Shown here: one piece after another, positions 50,004 through 58,684 of the stretch
Numbering within the stretch: position 1 is the stretch's first letter
How the letters are laid out: each line of letters starts with the position of its first letter
Source: Streptomyces eurythermus
GTDB taxonomy: Bacteria > Actinomycetota > Actinomycetes > Streptomycetales > Streptomycetaceae
Direction: 5' to 3'
Length of the DNA: 64,000 bases
Assembly: GCF_014649115.1 (NCBI RefSeq)
Contig: NZ_BMSK01000010.1
Coordinates: 1-64,000 of the forward strand
Translations under genes and position numbers: made by a program
Notes under the pieces: generated by a model
Told to the model about the DNA's origin: nothing
Database searches by the model: none
What the model saw: only the letters and a program-made list of their open reading frames with translations

Positions 50004-50399
50004 TCACATGCCGCGCAGGTCGGCCTTCACGAACCCCGCGCCCCGCTGGTCGTTGCAGAGCGTCGGTGGCCGGTCGGCCGGGTCCGGCCATGTCTGCGGG
50101 GCCTGGAGCGCCACGCTCACCAGCGTCAGCAGCAGATCGACGTCGCTAGCGGCATCCAGGCGCAGTGTCACCCACGGCGAGCCGCGCACGATCCTGATCG
50201 CTCCCGAGTGCTTGAGGTCCTTGGTGAACCGCCGGACGGCCCGGTCGGTGAGCAGCAGGTCGACATCCCGCTCGGAGTGGAAGTGGACGATCTCACCCTG
50301 GGCGGAACTCACCGCCTGCCCCAGGCCGCAGCTCGGCACGGTCTGTCTCAGATCCGGCCAGGTCGCCAGTTGCGCGAGCGCGCGCGAGGCCAACGTCAT
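50004..50399 (-). CDS. DUF5519 (luciferase-family) protein
   Basis: A 131-aa protein of a small actinobacterial family usually labelled luciferase family or DUF5519. Conserved blocks are CGLGQAVSSAQGEIVHFHSE, RDVDLLLTDRAVRRFTKDLK, SGAIRIVRGSPWVTLRLDAA and DVDLLLTLVSVALQAHQTWP-like DVDLLLTLVSVALQAPQTWP. No catalytic role is known. Single gene with repeats downstream and gene-free DNA upstream. Confidence 0.8.
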   Translation of the reverse strand: MTLASRALAQLATWPDLRQTVPSCGLGQAVSSAQGEIVHFHSERDVDLLLTDRAVRRFTKDLKHSGAIRIVRGSPWVTLRLDAASDVDLLLTLVSVALQAPQTWPDPADRPPTLCNDQRGAGFVKADLRGM

Positions 50400-50796
50400 G
50401 GGCCCATCATGGCGCGCTCACCCGTCCGCAACCAGCTCGTGAGCGAGCATTAACCGACCGGTATCCACCGCGAGTTCAGCTACTCGCACACCTGCGCGAT
50501 CGCCGAACAGGTCCGGATTCGCCCGGTGTTGCCTCGCCCGGCACCGCCCGGCGGGGGGAACCCGCAGGTGGGCCCGTATGACAGGGCGGCCGACCCGGTC
50601 CCGCCGGCCGGGCACGCGCGCGATCCGGTTCCGTGGAGCGTACGGGACGGCCCGGGGCCGGGGCGCCCGAAAGGGCGAAGCATCGGACGCCGGTTCGTCA
50701 CCGTCACAACCGGAGGACCCGGGTCGACGACCGGCCGCGCGGGGCCGGCCCGCGACCGTCTTGCCCACTCCCCGCGCCCCCCGTACGCTGGATTTT
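50400..50796. other. Gene-poor region upstream of MFS gene
   Basis: No convincing gene in about 400 bp. Frames on both strands are Arg/Pro/Gly-rich without motifs. It should contain the promoter of the MFS gene; TACGCT (about 50784) is a possible -10 box, and the first codons follow without a clear ribosome binding site. Confidence 0.4.
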
Positions 50797-52005
50797 GTGC
50801 CGATAGTAAACAAAACCCGTGTGCACAGCGCCGTGCCGGGCCGGAGCCTCACGGCACTGCGCGCCGCGATCACCGCCTTCTTCGCCCTGGACGGTTTCAT
50901 CTTCGCGGGATGGGTCGTCCGCATCCCCGACATCAAGCAGCAGACGCACGCCTCCGCCGGCGCCCTCGGACTCGCCCTGCTCGGCGTGTCCGCCGGGGCC
51001 GTGCTCACCATGACGCTGATCGGGCGGCTGTGCCGTCGCTACGGCAGCCATCCGGTGACCGTGGTCTGCATGGTGGTGCTCGCGCTGAGCGTGGCGCTGC
51101 CCCCGCTCACCCACTCGGCGCCGGCGCTGGGGGCCGTACTGCTGCTGTTCGGCGCGGGCTACGGCGGGGTCAACGTGGCCTTCAACAGCGCCGCCGTCGA
51201 TCTGGTCGCCGCGACGCGCAAGCCGATCATGCCGAGTTTCCACGCGGCCTTCAGCCTGGGCGGAATGGTCGGCGCGGGCCTCGGCGGACTGGTCGCCGAG
51301 GTCCTCTCCCCCACCCGCCATCTGCTGGGCCTCACCGTGGTCGGGCTGCTCGTCACGGCCGTCGCCGGGCGCACCCTGCTGCGGTACGAGCCGCCGGAGC
51401 CGCTCGAGCGCACACCAGCTCAGGCGGCGCGGGCGGGCGGGAAGAACCGGCGCGGGGTCGTGGTCGTCTTCGGGCTCGTCGCGATGTGCACGGCGTACGG
51501 GGAGGGGGCGATGGCCGACTGGGGCGCGCTCCACCTCCAGCAGGACCTCGATGCCTCCGCCGGCAGCGCGGCGGCCGGGTACGCGTGTTTCGCGCTCGCC
51601 ATGACCATCGGCCGGCTGACCGGGACGACGCTGCTGGCCCGGTTCGGGCGGGCCCGGACCGTGGTCGCCGGAGGTACCGTCGCGGCGGTCGGCATGCTGC
51701 TCGGTGCCCTCGCGCCCTCGGTGTGGGCCGCGTTGGCCGGTTTCGCGGTGACCGGGCTCGGGCTCGCCAACCTCTTCCCGGTCGCCGTGGACCAGGCGGG
51801 TGCGCTGGCCGGTGCGTCCGGCGTCGCCCTGGCCTCCACCCTCGGTTACGGCGGCATGCTCCTCGGGCCGCCGGCGATCGGGTTCATGGCCGACTGGTTC
51901 TCCCTGCCCACCGCGCTCACCAGCGTGGCCGCGCTGGCGGCGATCGCCACCGTCCTCGGACTGGCGACGCGGCACTCCTTCACAGACACCGCTTCGCCCG
52001 GCTGA
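50797..52005 (+). CDS. MFS transporter
   Basis: About 402 aa, 12 predicted helices. Motifs: ITAFFALDGFIFAGWVVRIPDIKQQ (first helix region), AGAVLTMTLIGRLCRRYGSHP (loop 2-3), GAGYGGVNVAFNSAAVDL and an F-H-A-A-F-S-L-G-G segment typical of fucose-permease/YbjJ-like MFS proteins. The substrate could be a sugar or a small inhibitor. The start is GTG 50797; GTG 50821 is an alternative. Its 3' end overlaps the convergent gene at 51980 by 26 bp. Confidence 0.82.
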   Translation: MPIVNKTRVHSAVPGRSLTALRAAITAFFALDGFIFAGWVVRIPDIKQQTHASAGALGLALLGVSAGAVLTMTLIGRLCRRYGSHPVTVVCMVVLALSVALPPLTHSAPALGAVLLLFGAGYGGVNVAFNSAAVDLVAATRKPIMPSFHAAFSLGGMVGAGLGGLVAEVLSPTRHLLGLTVVGLLVTAVAGRTLLRYEPPEPLERTPAQAARAGGKNRRGVVVVFGLVAMCTAYGEGAMADWGALHLQQDLDASAGSAAAGYACFALAMTIGRLTGTTLLARFGRARTVVAGGTVAAVGMLLGALAPSVWAALAGFAVTGLGLANLFPVAVDQAGALAGASGVALASTLGYGGMLLGPPAIGFMADWFSLPTALTSVAALAAIATVLGLATRHSFTDTASPG

Positions 52006-52444
52006 CGAAACCGGTGACGAGGTCCCGGGTGCGCACCCGCAACTCATCCGATTCCGCCCTGCTGTTCGCCTTGGACAGCTTCGTGATCTCCGCGAGCACG
52101 TCTTCCGCGGCCTGGCCGAGCCCCTCGTCGTCCGTCAGCATCTGCGCCCGGAACAGGGCCTCTTGGGCCTGGGAGCGCAGGTCGTAGGCGCGGATGCGGA
52201 CGGTGTCGGGGTCCTCGGGCGGTGGCTGTTCGCGCTCGCAGAACCACAAGTGGATCAGGCACCGGCGGTAGTTGACCAACGCGCCCGCGTAGGCCGAGTA
52301 TGCCTCCAGCCGCTCCTGCCGGAGACTCTCGCGCCGGGTGAACTGGTGGTTTCTGTCCGTGGTGCGCCGCTGGAACGCGAGGGTGAGTGCCGACCCGAGC
52401 AGGGTGCCGAGGACGGCTATGGCGCTGGCGATGATGGTTTCCAC
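51980..52444 (-). CDS. Hypothetical protein with N-terminal membrane anchor
   Basis: A 154-aa protein. A single membrane helix (about residues 3-24, IIASAIAVLGTLLGSALTLA) is followed by a charged, mostly helical cytoplasmic domain (RRESLRQERLEAYSAYAGAL, ALFRAQMLTDDEGLGQAAED). Such short anchored helical proteins are common in Streptomyces, function unknown. It is convergent with and overlaps the MFS gene end. Confidence 0.7.
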   Translation of the reverse strand: METIIASAIAVLGTLLGSALTLAFQRRTTDRNHQFTRRESLRQERLEAYSAYAGALVNYRRCLIHLWFCEREQPPPEDPDTVRIRAYDLRSQAQEALFRAQMLTDDEGLGQAAEDVLAEITKLSKANSRAESDELRVRTRDLVTGFVSRAKRCL

Positions 52445-52598
52445 GCCTCAAGACGATCACGCGCACCGCGAGCCGGCCACACGCACCCGGTGACCGGACC
52501 GGCCGGGATGAACAATCACCATGCGGGAGTTGGGGATGGGGACAGGGCGGTCGGTGATCGTCGTGTCCCCGTCCGCACCGCTACCGGAAGGCGTTCCC

Positions 52599-53483
52599 AT
52601 GACCCCGCTGCGCCTCGGCGTCTCCCTGCAACCGCGCTGGCCGCTCCACGACGGAACGGGCGCCCTCCGCGCCGCACGCCACGCCGAGGAGCTGGGCTTC
52701 GACCATGTCGCGGTCGGCAACCGGCTCCTGGACAGCGGTTTCGGCCTCGACACGGACCCGTTCGTGCTGCTGTCGGCCGTGGCGGGGGCGACGACCCGCG
52801 TGCGGCTGCTGACGTCCGTGCTCGTCGCGCCGTACTACCCCGCGCTGGTGCTAGCCAACCAGGCCGCCACCCTGGACGTGATCTCCGGTGGCCGTCTGGT
52901 CCTCGGCGTCGGCACCGGCTGGAACCCCGACGAGTTCGCGGCCGTCGGCGTGTCCGCCGGGGAACGCGGTGCGCGCACCGACGACCACCTCGGCGCCGCC
53001 AAAGCCTTGTGGTCCCGGCGCCCCGCGGACTTCGACGGGCCGTTCACCCGGCTGCGCGCCGCGCACCTGGGCGTGCCTCCGGTCACCCCCGGCGGCCCGC
53101 CCGTGTGGGTCGGCGGCCACAGTGACGCCGCGCTGCGCCGGGTGGTGCGGTTCGGCGACGGCTGGTACGGCTCCGGTGTGGACGCCGCGGAGGTCACCGA
53201 CGTCCGGCGCCGTCTGCGGGACCTCGCCGGCGCGGAGCACGCCGACCGTCTGACGCTCGCCTCGTCCGCGTTCCTCACTCCGCCCGGTTTCCCCGCGGCG
53301 CTCGCCCCGCCGGGACGCCCGCTCGGCGGCGCCGCGCCCACCGCGGCGAGCGTCGCCGACGACCTCGCCCGGCTCGCCGAGGCGGGGCTCGCCGAGTGCA
53401 CCCTGTGGCTGCCGCTCGCGGCCGAGCACGTCGGCCGGGCCATGGAGTGGATAGCGACCGAGGTGACCCCGCGCCTGGCCTGA
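52599..53483 (+). CDS. LLM-class F420-dependent oxidoreductase
   Basis: A 294-aa luciferase-like monooxygenase-fold enzyme. Motifs: RLGVSLQPRWPLHDGTGALR, EELGFDHVAVGNRL, TTRVRLLTSVLVAPYYPALV, LANQAATLDVISGGRLVLGV, GTGWNPDEFAAVG and PPVWVGGHSDAALRRVVRFG. These fit the TIGR03619-type F420-dependent group. The ATG at 52599 has GGAAG nine bases upstream. The substrate is unknown; no operon partner. Confidence 0.87.
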   Translation: MTPLRLGVSLQPRWPLHDGTGALRAARHAEELGFDHVAVGNRLLDSGFGLDTDPFVLLSAVAGATTRVRLLTSVLVAPYYPALVLANQAATLDVISGGRLVLGVGTGWNPDEFAAVGVSAGERGARTDDHLGAAKALWSRRPADFDGPFTRLRAAHLGVPPVTPGGPPVWVGGHSDAALRRVVRFGDGWYGSGVDAAEVTDVRRRLRDLAGAEHADRLTLASSAFLTPPGFPAALAPPGRPLGGAAPTAASVADDLARLAEAGLAECTLWLPLAAEHVGRAMEWIATEVTPRLA

Positions 53484-53677
53484 TCACCCTTCCGCTTCGC
53501 GTCGGCGCCGCGTCCGGACGATGGCCGGCACCGGCGGTGACCGCGTCTGTCGGCGGTGGCCGCCGGTCCGTGCGTACGCGTCGCCTGCCGGTAGGACACC
53601 GGCCGTCCCGTCCCACGTCCGGGTGTTTCGACGCCGTCACCCGGATGAGCCGACGCGGTCATGAGCAGCGTCGCCTC

Positions 53678-53974
53678 ATGACCGAGCGAAAGACACGCGG
53701 TCCGAAACCGGCCGCGGTGCCGGAAGCGACCCTCGGCACTCGCGAACACACCGGCGGGCCGCACACCGACTCCAAGGGCACGAACACCAACAGGCGCGGC
53801 ACCCCGGGCGGCAACTACGTCGGCACCGCGGACCAGGGTGGCCGCGCGTACTGGTACCGGACCGCCTCCGGCCCCCGCGTCCAGTGCCCGGGCGGCACCA
53901 GCACGACCGCCCGGCAACTCGTACGGAACAAGCGCACGGGGGTCGTCGGTCATGTCTCCGCCTGCTGTCTCTGA
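53678..53974 (+). CDS. Hypothetical basic protein, 98 aa
   Basis: Unrecognised. It begins MTERKTRGPKPAAVPEATLG and contains GTNTNRRGTPGGNYVGTADQ and AYWYRTASGPRVQCPGGTST, with a Cys pair at the C-terminus. Amino acid usage is balanced, unlike spurious frames. The ribosome binding site is weak and an in-frame ATG at 53645 is possible. The last codons overlap the following pseudogene start. Confidence 0.5.
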   Translation: MTERKTRGPKPAAVPEATLGTREHTGGPHTDSKGTNTNRRGTPGGNYVGTADQGGRAYWYRTASGPRVQCPGGTSTTARQLVRNKRTGVVGHVSACCL

Positions 53975-54640
53975 CGGCCGGCCGACCCGGTTGCGGGTCG
54001 CCGACCTCCTCCAAGTCCTGGACGCGAGGGCCGGTTGCCGGCGGCGGCCGCCGCTTCCGCGGGGCCCGGCGCGGACGTGCCCCCTGTGCCCCGGGTGGCG
54101 GGTGCGCGATCTGGTGCGGCACCTCGGCGCCGTACACCGCTGGGCCGCCGCCCTCGTCACCGACCGGGCCACCACGCCCCCGCCGATCCGGAGTGCTGGA
54201 CCTTCCACACCGCGTCCAACCCGTCGCCGCCGGCGTTCTGGGCCCGCCGGCAGGCGCACGAGACGGTCGTGCACCGCCATGAAGCCGGAAGCGCGCGCGG
54301 CGGGGAACCGTCCCCGATCGGCCGGGACTTCGCGGTGGACGGCATCGACGCACCGCTGCGCGGCTTCCACTCCCGCGAACGGAGCCGGCTGCGCAGCGAG
54401 CAGCCGCGCGTGCTGCGGGTTCGTGCGGTGGACGCGGGACCGGACGCCGTGTGGACCGTACGGCTCACGGCCGGGCCGGCCGTGACCGTGCGCGCGGCCG
54501 AGGGCGAGGCGGAGGCCGAACTGTCGGGCCCGGCGCAGCAGTTGCACCTGACGCTGTGGAACCGGACGGCCATCCCGCGGACGACCGGCGACCCGGCGCT
54601 CGCGGCCCGGTGGCGGGAGCGGTCCGGGATCCGAGGCCCG
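53952..54640 (+). pseudogene. Mycothiol maleylpyruvate isomerase-like gene, frameshifted
   Basis: The first frame (from ATG 53952) encodes an N-terminal block PLCPGWRVRDLVRHLGAVHR, WAAALVTDRATTPPP, typical of mycothiol-dependent maleylpyruvate isomerase-type proteins. Around 54180-54210 the similarity jumps to another frame: CWTFHTASNPSPPAFWARRQ, AHETVVHRHEAGSARGGEPS, FAVDGIDAPLRGFHSRERSR and LHLTLWNRTAIPRTTGDPAL, a normal family C-terminus. A single frameshift therefore splits the gene. The end abuts the convergent MarR gene. It could be a sequencing error, but the first block also looks trimmed. Confidence 0.7.
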
Positions 54641-54641
54641 G

Positions 54642-55040
54642 TCAGTCGGCGTGGGCCAGCATCCGGGACAGCACCTCGCGCTGCACGGGCCGTACCTCAC
54701 CGTGCAGCGCGTGTCCCTTTTCCGTGAGGGAGACCCGCACCGCGCGCCGGTCCTCCGAGCACATGCCCCGCTCCACGAGGCCGTCCTTCTCCAGCCGGGC
54801 GATCAGCCGGGACAGCGCGCTCTGACTGAGGTGGACCCGCTCGGCGATCTCCTGCACCCGGTAGGCACAGCCGCCGTCCACGGCCGCGCCCTCGGCCAGC
54901 ACGTCGAGCACCTCGAAGTCGCTCGCGCACAGCCCGTGCCCGTGGAGCGCCCGGTCCAGTTCGCACTGGGTACGGGCGTGCAGCGACAGGATCTCCCGCC
55001 ACTGCTCGATGAGCCCTCGCTCGGCATTCTTCGCCGCCAT
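54642..55040 (-). CDS. MarR-family transcriptional regulator
   Basis: A 132-aa winged-helix regulator. The helix-turn-helix is EIAERVHLSQSALSRLIARL, the wing EKDGLVERGMCSEDRRAVRV and SLTEKGHALHGEV. The N-terminal helix has WREILSLHARTQCELDRALH, and Cys residues might sense oxidants. The start is ATG 55040. It is divergent from the EmrB/QacA-type efflux gene, with an AT-rich dyad-containing region between, and is presumably its repressor. Confidence 0.88.
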   Translation of the reverse strand: MAAKNAERGLIEQWREILSLHARTQCELDRALHGHGLCASDFEVLDVLAEGAAVDGGCAYRVQEIAERVHLSQSALSRLIARLEKDGLVERGMCSEDRRAVRVSLTEKGHALHGEVRPVQREVLSRMLAHAD

Positions 55041-55092
55041 GCCCGCACGGTAGCAGAAAACCACGTTTGTTGCACTGTAATTAAATGAGCTT

Positions 55093-55103
55093 GCATCTGA
55101 TGC
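55093..55103. promoter_or_regulatory. Operator-like dyad between MarR and efflux genes
   Basis: GCATCTGATGC is a perfect 5-1-5 palindrome lying in the 85-bp divergent region. TTGCA occurs at 55060-55065 area and again at 55091, and TGTAAT (55111-55116) could be the -10 box of the efflux gene. The site overlaps the likely promoter, as expected for a MarR repressor. Confidence 0.5.
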
Positions 55104-55125
55104 GCGTGCATGTAATCTCGTCGCC

Positions 55126-56619
55126 ATGACTTCTCCGCTCACCACCTCCGCGGCCCCGTCCCCGGCCGCGCGCTGGACTCCCCGGCTGTGGGGCACCCTC
55201 CTGGTGCTGTGCGCCGCGATGTTCCTGGACGCGCTCGACGTGTCGATGGTCGGCGTCGCACTGCCGTCCATAGGCTCGGAACTCGGCCTGTCGACGTCGA
55301 CCCTGCAGTGGGTCGTCAGCGGCTACATCCTGGGCTACGGCGGCCTGCTCCTCCTCGGCGGCCGGACCGCCGATCTCCTCGGCCGGCGCCAGGTGTTCCT
55401 GGTGGCGCTCGCCGTCTTCGCCCTGGCCTCGCTGCTCGGCGGGCTCGTGGACTCCGGCCCGCTGCTGATCGCGAGCCGCTTCGTCAAGGGCCTCAGCGCG
55501 GCCTTCACGGCACCGGCCGGCCTGTCGATCATCGCCACCACGTTCCCGGAGGGCCCGCTGCGCAACCGGGCCCTGTCGATCTACACCACCTGCGCCGCCA
55601 CCGGATACTCCCTGGGCCTCGTCTTCTCCGGCCTGCTCACGGAGGCCAGCTGGCGGTTCACCATGCTGCTCCCGGCGCCGGTCGCGCTGATCGCCCTGCT
55701 CGTGGGCATGAAGCTGCTGCCGCGCGGCGGGCGGGAACGCGGCCACGGCGGCTACGACGTCCCGGGCGCCGTCCTCGGCACCGCCTCGATGCTGCTGCTG
55801 GTCTTCACCGTCGTCCAGGCACCCGAGGCCGGATGGGCGTCGGCCCGCACGATCCTGTCCTTCGCCGCCGTGGCCGTGATGCTGATCGTGTTCGTCCGCG
55901 TCGAGCGGCGCAGCCCCAGCCCGCTGATCCGGCTCGGGGTGCTGCGCTCCGGCTCCCAGGTCCGGGCCCAGCTCGGCGCGCTGACCTTCGTCGGCAGCTA
56001 CACGGGCTTCCAGTTCCTGGTCACGCTCTACATGCAGCAGGTGCTGGGCTGGTCCGCCCTGCACACGGCGCTGGCGTTCCTGCCGGCGGGTGCGCTGGTG
56101 GCGCTCTCGGCGACCAAGGTCGGCACCGTCATCGACCGGTTCGGCACGGGACGGCTGATCGTGCTGGGCTTCGTCCTGATGACGGCCGGGTACGCGCTGT
56201 TCCTGCGCATCGACCTCGACCCGGTCTACGCGTCCGTGATCCTGCCGACCATGCTGCTGGTCGGCGCGGGCTTCGCCCTGTCCTACCCGTCCCTGAACGT
56301 CCAGGCCACCAACGGGGTGGACGAGCACGAGCAGGGCATGGTCTCGGGGCTGCTGAACACCTCGGTGCAGGTGGGCGGCGCGATCTTCCTGGCCGTGGTG
56401 ACGGCGGTGGTCACCGCGCACGCCCCCGAGAACGCCACCCCGCAGGCCGTCCTGGACAGCTACCGGCCCGGCCTCATCGTGGTCACGATCGTCGCCGTCG
56501 TGGGACTGCTGCTGTCGCTCAGCGGACTGCGCCGGTCCCGGCCGACGGCCCACTCGGTCGTGGTCGCCAGGTCCACCGTGAAGGAGGCGGACGCCGACCG
56601 GGTACCGGTCCGCGACTAG
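55126..56619 (+). CDS. EmrB/QacA-family MFS efflux transporter
   Basis: A 497-aa, 14-helix drug transporter. Motifs: AAMFLDALDVSMVGVALPSI (helix 1, motif D1), LQWVVSGYILGYGGLLLLGG, RTADLLGRRQVFLVALAVF (loop 2-3) and the motif-C region in helix 5. The divergent MarR gene suggests inducible expression. A perfect 17-bp stem-loop terminator follows. It probably exports a cationic or aromatic compound. Confidence 0.88.
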   Translation: MTSPLTTSAAPSPAARWTPRLWGTLLVLCAAMFLDALDVSMVGVALPSIGSELGLSTSTLQWVVSGYILGYGGLLLLGGRTADLLGRRQVFLVALAVFALASLLGGLVDSGPLLIASRFVKGLSAAFTAPAGLSIIATTFPEGPLRNRALSIYTTCAATGYSLGLVFSGLLTEASWRFTMLLPAPVALIALLVGMKLLPRGGRERGHGGYDVPGAVLGTASMLLLVFTVVQAPEAGWASARTILSFAAVAVMLIVFVRVERRSPSPLIRLGVLRSGSQVRAQLGALTFVGSYTGFQFLVTLYMQQVLGWSALHTALAFLPAGALVALSATKVGTVIDRFGTGRLIVLGFVLMTAGYALFLRIDLDPVYASVILPTMLLVGAGFALSYPSLNVQATNGVDEHEQGMVSGLLNTSVQVGGAIFLAVVTAVVTAHAPENATPQAVLDSYRPGLIVVTIVAVVGLLLSLSGLRRSRPTAHSVVVARSTVKEADADRVPVRD

Positions 56620-56634
56620 GGGGACCGCCTCCAA

Positions 56635-56673
56635 GGTGCGCCCGGCGGGCATTCGTTGCCCGCCGGGCGCACC
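56635..56673 (+). terminator. Perfect 17-bp stem-loop terminator
   Basis: Arms 56635-56651 and 56657-56673 are perfectly complementary over 17 bp with a 5-base loop TTCGT. It lies 15 bases after the stop of the efflux gene and ends 17 bases before the DUF6332 gene start. Confidence 0.85.
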
Positions 56674-56690
56674 TCTGCGAGGCTGACGGC

Positions 56691-56966
56691 ATGGACGCAC
56701 ACGGGGGCCGCCGCAGCCAGGCGGAGCGGGACGCGGTGACGGTCGAGATCGGGTACGCGCTGGTCAGCGCCGCGTTCGCGGCGGCGGTGCTGTTCGGGGC
56801 CGTGGCCGGGCCCGCGCTGCTCTTCGACCTGCCCCACCTGCTGTCCACGGTGCTGTTCCGGCTGGGCCTGGTGGTCGCGCCGCTCGTGTTCATGGCCCGG
56901 GTGATCAGCGTCCTGCTGCGTTTCCGGTGGCAGGCCAGGCCCGGCCGGCCCGGCCCGGACTCGTAG
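56691..56966 (+). CDS. DUF6332 family small membrane protein
   Basis: A 91-aa protein: MDAHGGRRSQAERDAVTVEI leads into two membrane helices (about residues 20-46 and 50-75) with a basic C-terminus. This matches the Streptomyces DUF6332 family, whose function is unknown. It begins just after the terminator hairpin. An immediate ribosome binding site is unclear. Confidence 0.75.
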   Translation: MDAHGGRRSQAERDAVTVEIGYALVSAAFAAAVLFGAVAGPALLFDLPHLLSTVLFRLGLVVAPLVFMARVISVLLRFRWQARPGRPGPDS

Positions 56967-57130
56967 GCCGGCACGACGAGTGGGGCCCGGCCCGGGCGCC
57001 CGGCTGGAGCATCGTCCGGCTGACGTGCGTCTGCGCGGTGAGTGGGCCGGCCACCAGCCGGCGGGCTCTTCGGACAGGCCCATGCCCGCCGGCACCTTCA
57101 CCTCCCACTGCCGCTCGGTGAGCCGGACAG
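56935..57130 (-). pseudogene. Decayed LuxR-type helix-turn-helix fragment
   Basis: On the minus strand the LuxR C-terminal domain can be followed through three frames: LTERQWEVKVPAGMGLSEEP (near 57124), then RLVAGPLTAQTHVSRTML, then PLVVPAYESGPGRPGLA (near 56940). Together these match LTERE-EV...GLSNEEIAGRLVVSPLTAKTHVSRTML and QLVVLAYESGLVRPG of response regulators. The receiver domain is missing and multiple frameshifts are present, so it is a dead 3' remnant. It fills the gap between DUF6332 and the flavoenzyme gene. Confidence 0.6.
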
Positions 57131-57300
57131 GGCCGACTTCGGGCAGACGCGGGCACCGCGGCCGAACGGCGCGCACGCCCGGCCGGCCCATGCGCCCGTA
57201 CGGCCCATCCGCCCGAGACCGCGCGCCCAGCCGGACCGCGCGCCCAGCCGGCCCCCTGCTCAGCCGGAATCCGCGTTCGGCGCGCCAGGCCCCGTCCCCG

Positions 57301-58554
57301 TCAGGTACCGGCCGGCTCCTCCGTGGCGGGCTCCGCCGGAGGTGCCGGCCGGCGGTCGAGCGCGGTCAGGGCGCGCTGGGCGATCGGGCGGGAGCGGACG
57401 ATCTCGGCCAGGGAGGTGGCGCCCGTGGTGATGTCCCGGAACGCCCGCCACGCCGGACGGAAGCCGGTGAGCGCCGCGTGGAACAGGCCCGGGCGCCGCT
57501 CGAACACGGACAGCAGCCGCTTGCCGACGCTCATCTCGACGCCGAGCCCCGCCTTGATCGCGAACGCGTAGTTCAGGGCCTGGCGCCGGGTGTCCACCGC
57601 GTCGTGCGCCTCGGCGATGCGCACCGCCCACTCCCCCGCCAGCCGGCCGGAGCGCAGCGCGAAGGAGATGCCCTCGCGGGTCCAGGGCTCGACCAGGCCC
57701 GCCGCGTCGCCGCAGACCAGTACCCGGCCCCGGGACAGCGGCGAGTCGTCGGCGCGGCAGCGGGTCAGATGCCCGGAGGAGAGGGACGGCTCGAACCCGG
57801 CGAGACCCAGCCGGGCGATGAAGTCCTCCAGGTACCGCTTGGTGGCGGCTCCCTCACCGCGCGCGGAGATCACGCCGACGGTCAGCGTGTCGCCCTTCGG
57901 GAACACCCAGCCGTAACTGCCCGGCAGCGGCCCCCAGTCGATGAGGACGCGTCCCTTCCAGTCCTCGGCGACGGTCTCGGGCACCAGGATCTCCGCCTCC
58001 AGGCCGAGGTCGACCTGGTCGAGCTTCACGCCGACGTGGGCTCCTATCCGGCTGGCGCTGCCGTCGGCGCCGACGACCGCGCGGGCCAGCACCGTCTCCC
58101 CGCCCTGGAGGACGACGGCGACCGTGCGCCGGTCCGGCACCGCCGAGCCGTGCTGCTCGACCCGCTGGACCGTGACGCCCGTGCGCAGCTCGGCGCCCGC
58201 CTTCTGGGCGTGCTCGACCAGCTGCTGGTCGAACTCGGGCCGGTTGATCAGGCCGAAGAGCATCTGCTTGGAGCGGCGGGTGCGGGTGAAGCGGCCGTTG
58301 TGGGAGAACGTGACGGCGTGCACCCGGTCCCGGAAGGGGAGTTCGAAGCCGGGCGGCAGCGCGTCGCGCGAGGGGCCGATGATGCCGCCGCCGCACGTCT
58401 TGTACCGCGGCAGCTCGGCTTTCTCCAGCAACAGCACACGCCGTCCCGCGACCGCCGCCGCGTAGGCGGCCGAGGCGCCCGCCGGGCCCGCGCCCACCAC
58501 GACGACGTCCCACACCCGCCGCACGTCGTCCGCTGAAGAGTTCTCGCCGCTCAC
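57301..58554 (-). CDS. Geranylgeranyl-reductase-family flavoprotein
   Basis: A 417-aa FAD-dependent oxidoreductase. The Rossmann motif is VVVVGAGPAGASAAYAAAVA, followed by KAELPRYKTCGGGIIG (the CGGG motif of geranylgeranyl reductases), AVVGADGSASRIG and RVLVCGDAAGLVEPWTREGI. These enzymes reduce polyprenyl double bonds, for example in menaquinone or lipids. The start is GTG 58554. It lies divergent from the M20 peptidase gene; pathway partners are not visible. Confidence 0.88.
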   Translation of the reverse strand: MSGENSSADDVRRVWDVVVVGAGPAGASAAYAAAVAGRRVLLLEKAELPRYKTCGGGIIGPSRDALPPGFELPFRDRVHAVTFSHNGRFTRTRRSKQMLFGLINRPEFDQQLVEHAQKAGAELRTGVTVQRVEQHGSAVPDRRTVAVVLQGGETVLARAVVGADGSASRIGAHVGVKLDQVDLGLEAEILVPETVAEDWKGRVLIDWGPLPGSYGWVFPKGDTLTVGVISARGEGAATKRYLEDFIARLGLAGFEPSLSSGHLTRCRADDSPLSRGRVLVCGDAAGLVEPWTREGISFALRSGRLAGEWAVRIAEAHDAVDTRRQALNYAFAIKAGLGVEMSVGKRLLSVFERRPGLFHAALTGFRPAWRAFRDITTGATSLAEIVRSRPIAQRALTALDRRPAPPAEPATEEPAGT

Positions 58555-58684
58555 GATGGTCTACCGCTCCGCTCAAGCCGCTGCCAAGTGTCTGTCGCAT
58601 CCTACGGCGGTCGTCCGGGCGATCCGCTGTGGGAGGATCGTTGTACTCACCCCGTACCACGTCGCACCCACGAGGAGCGTGCCC

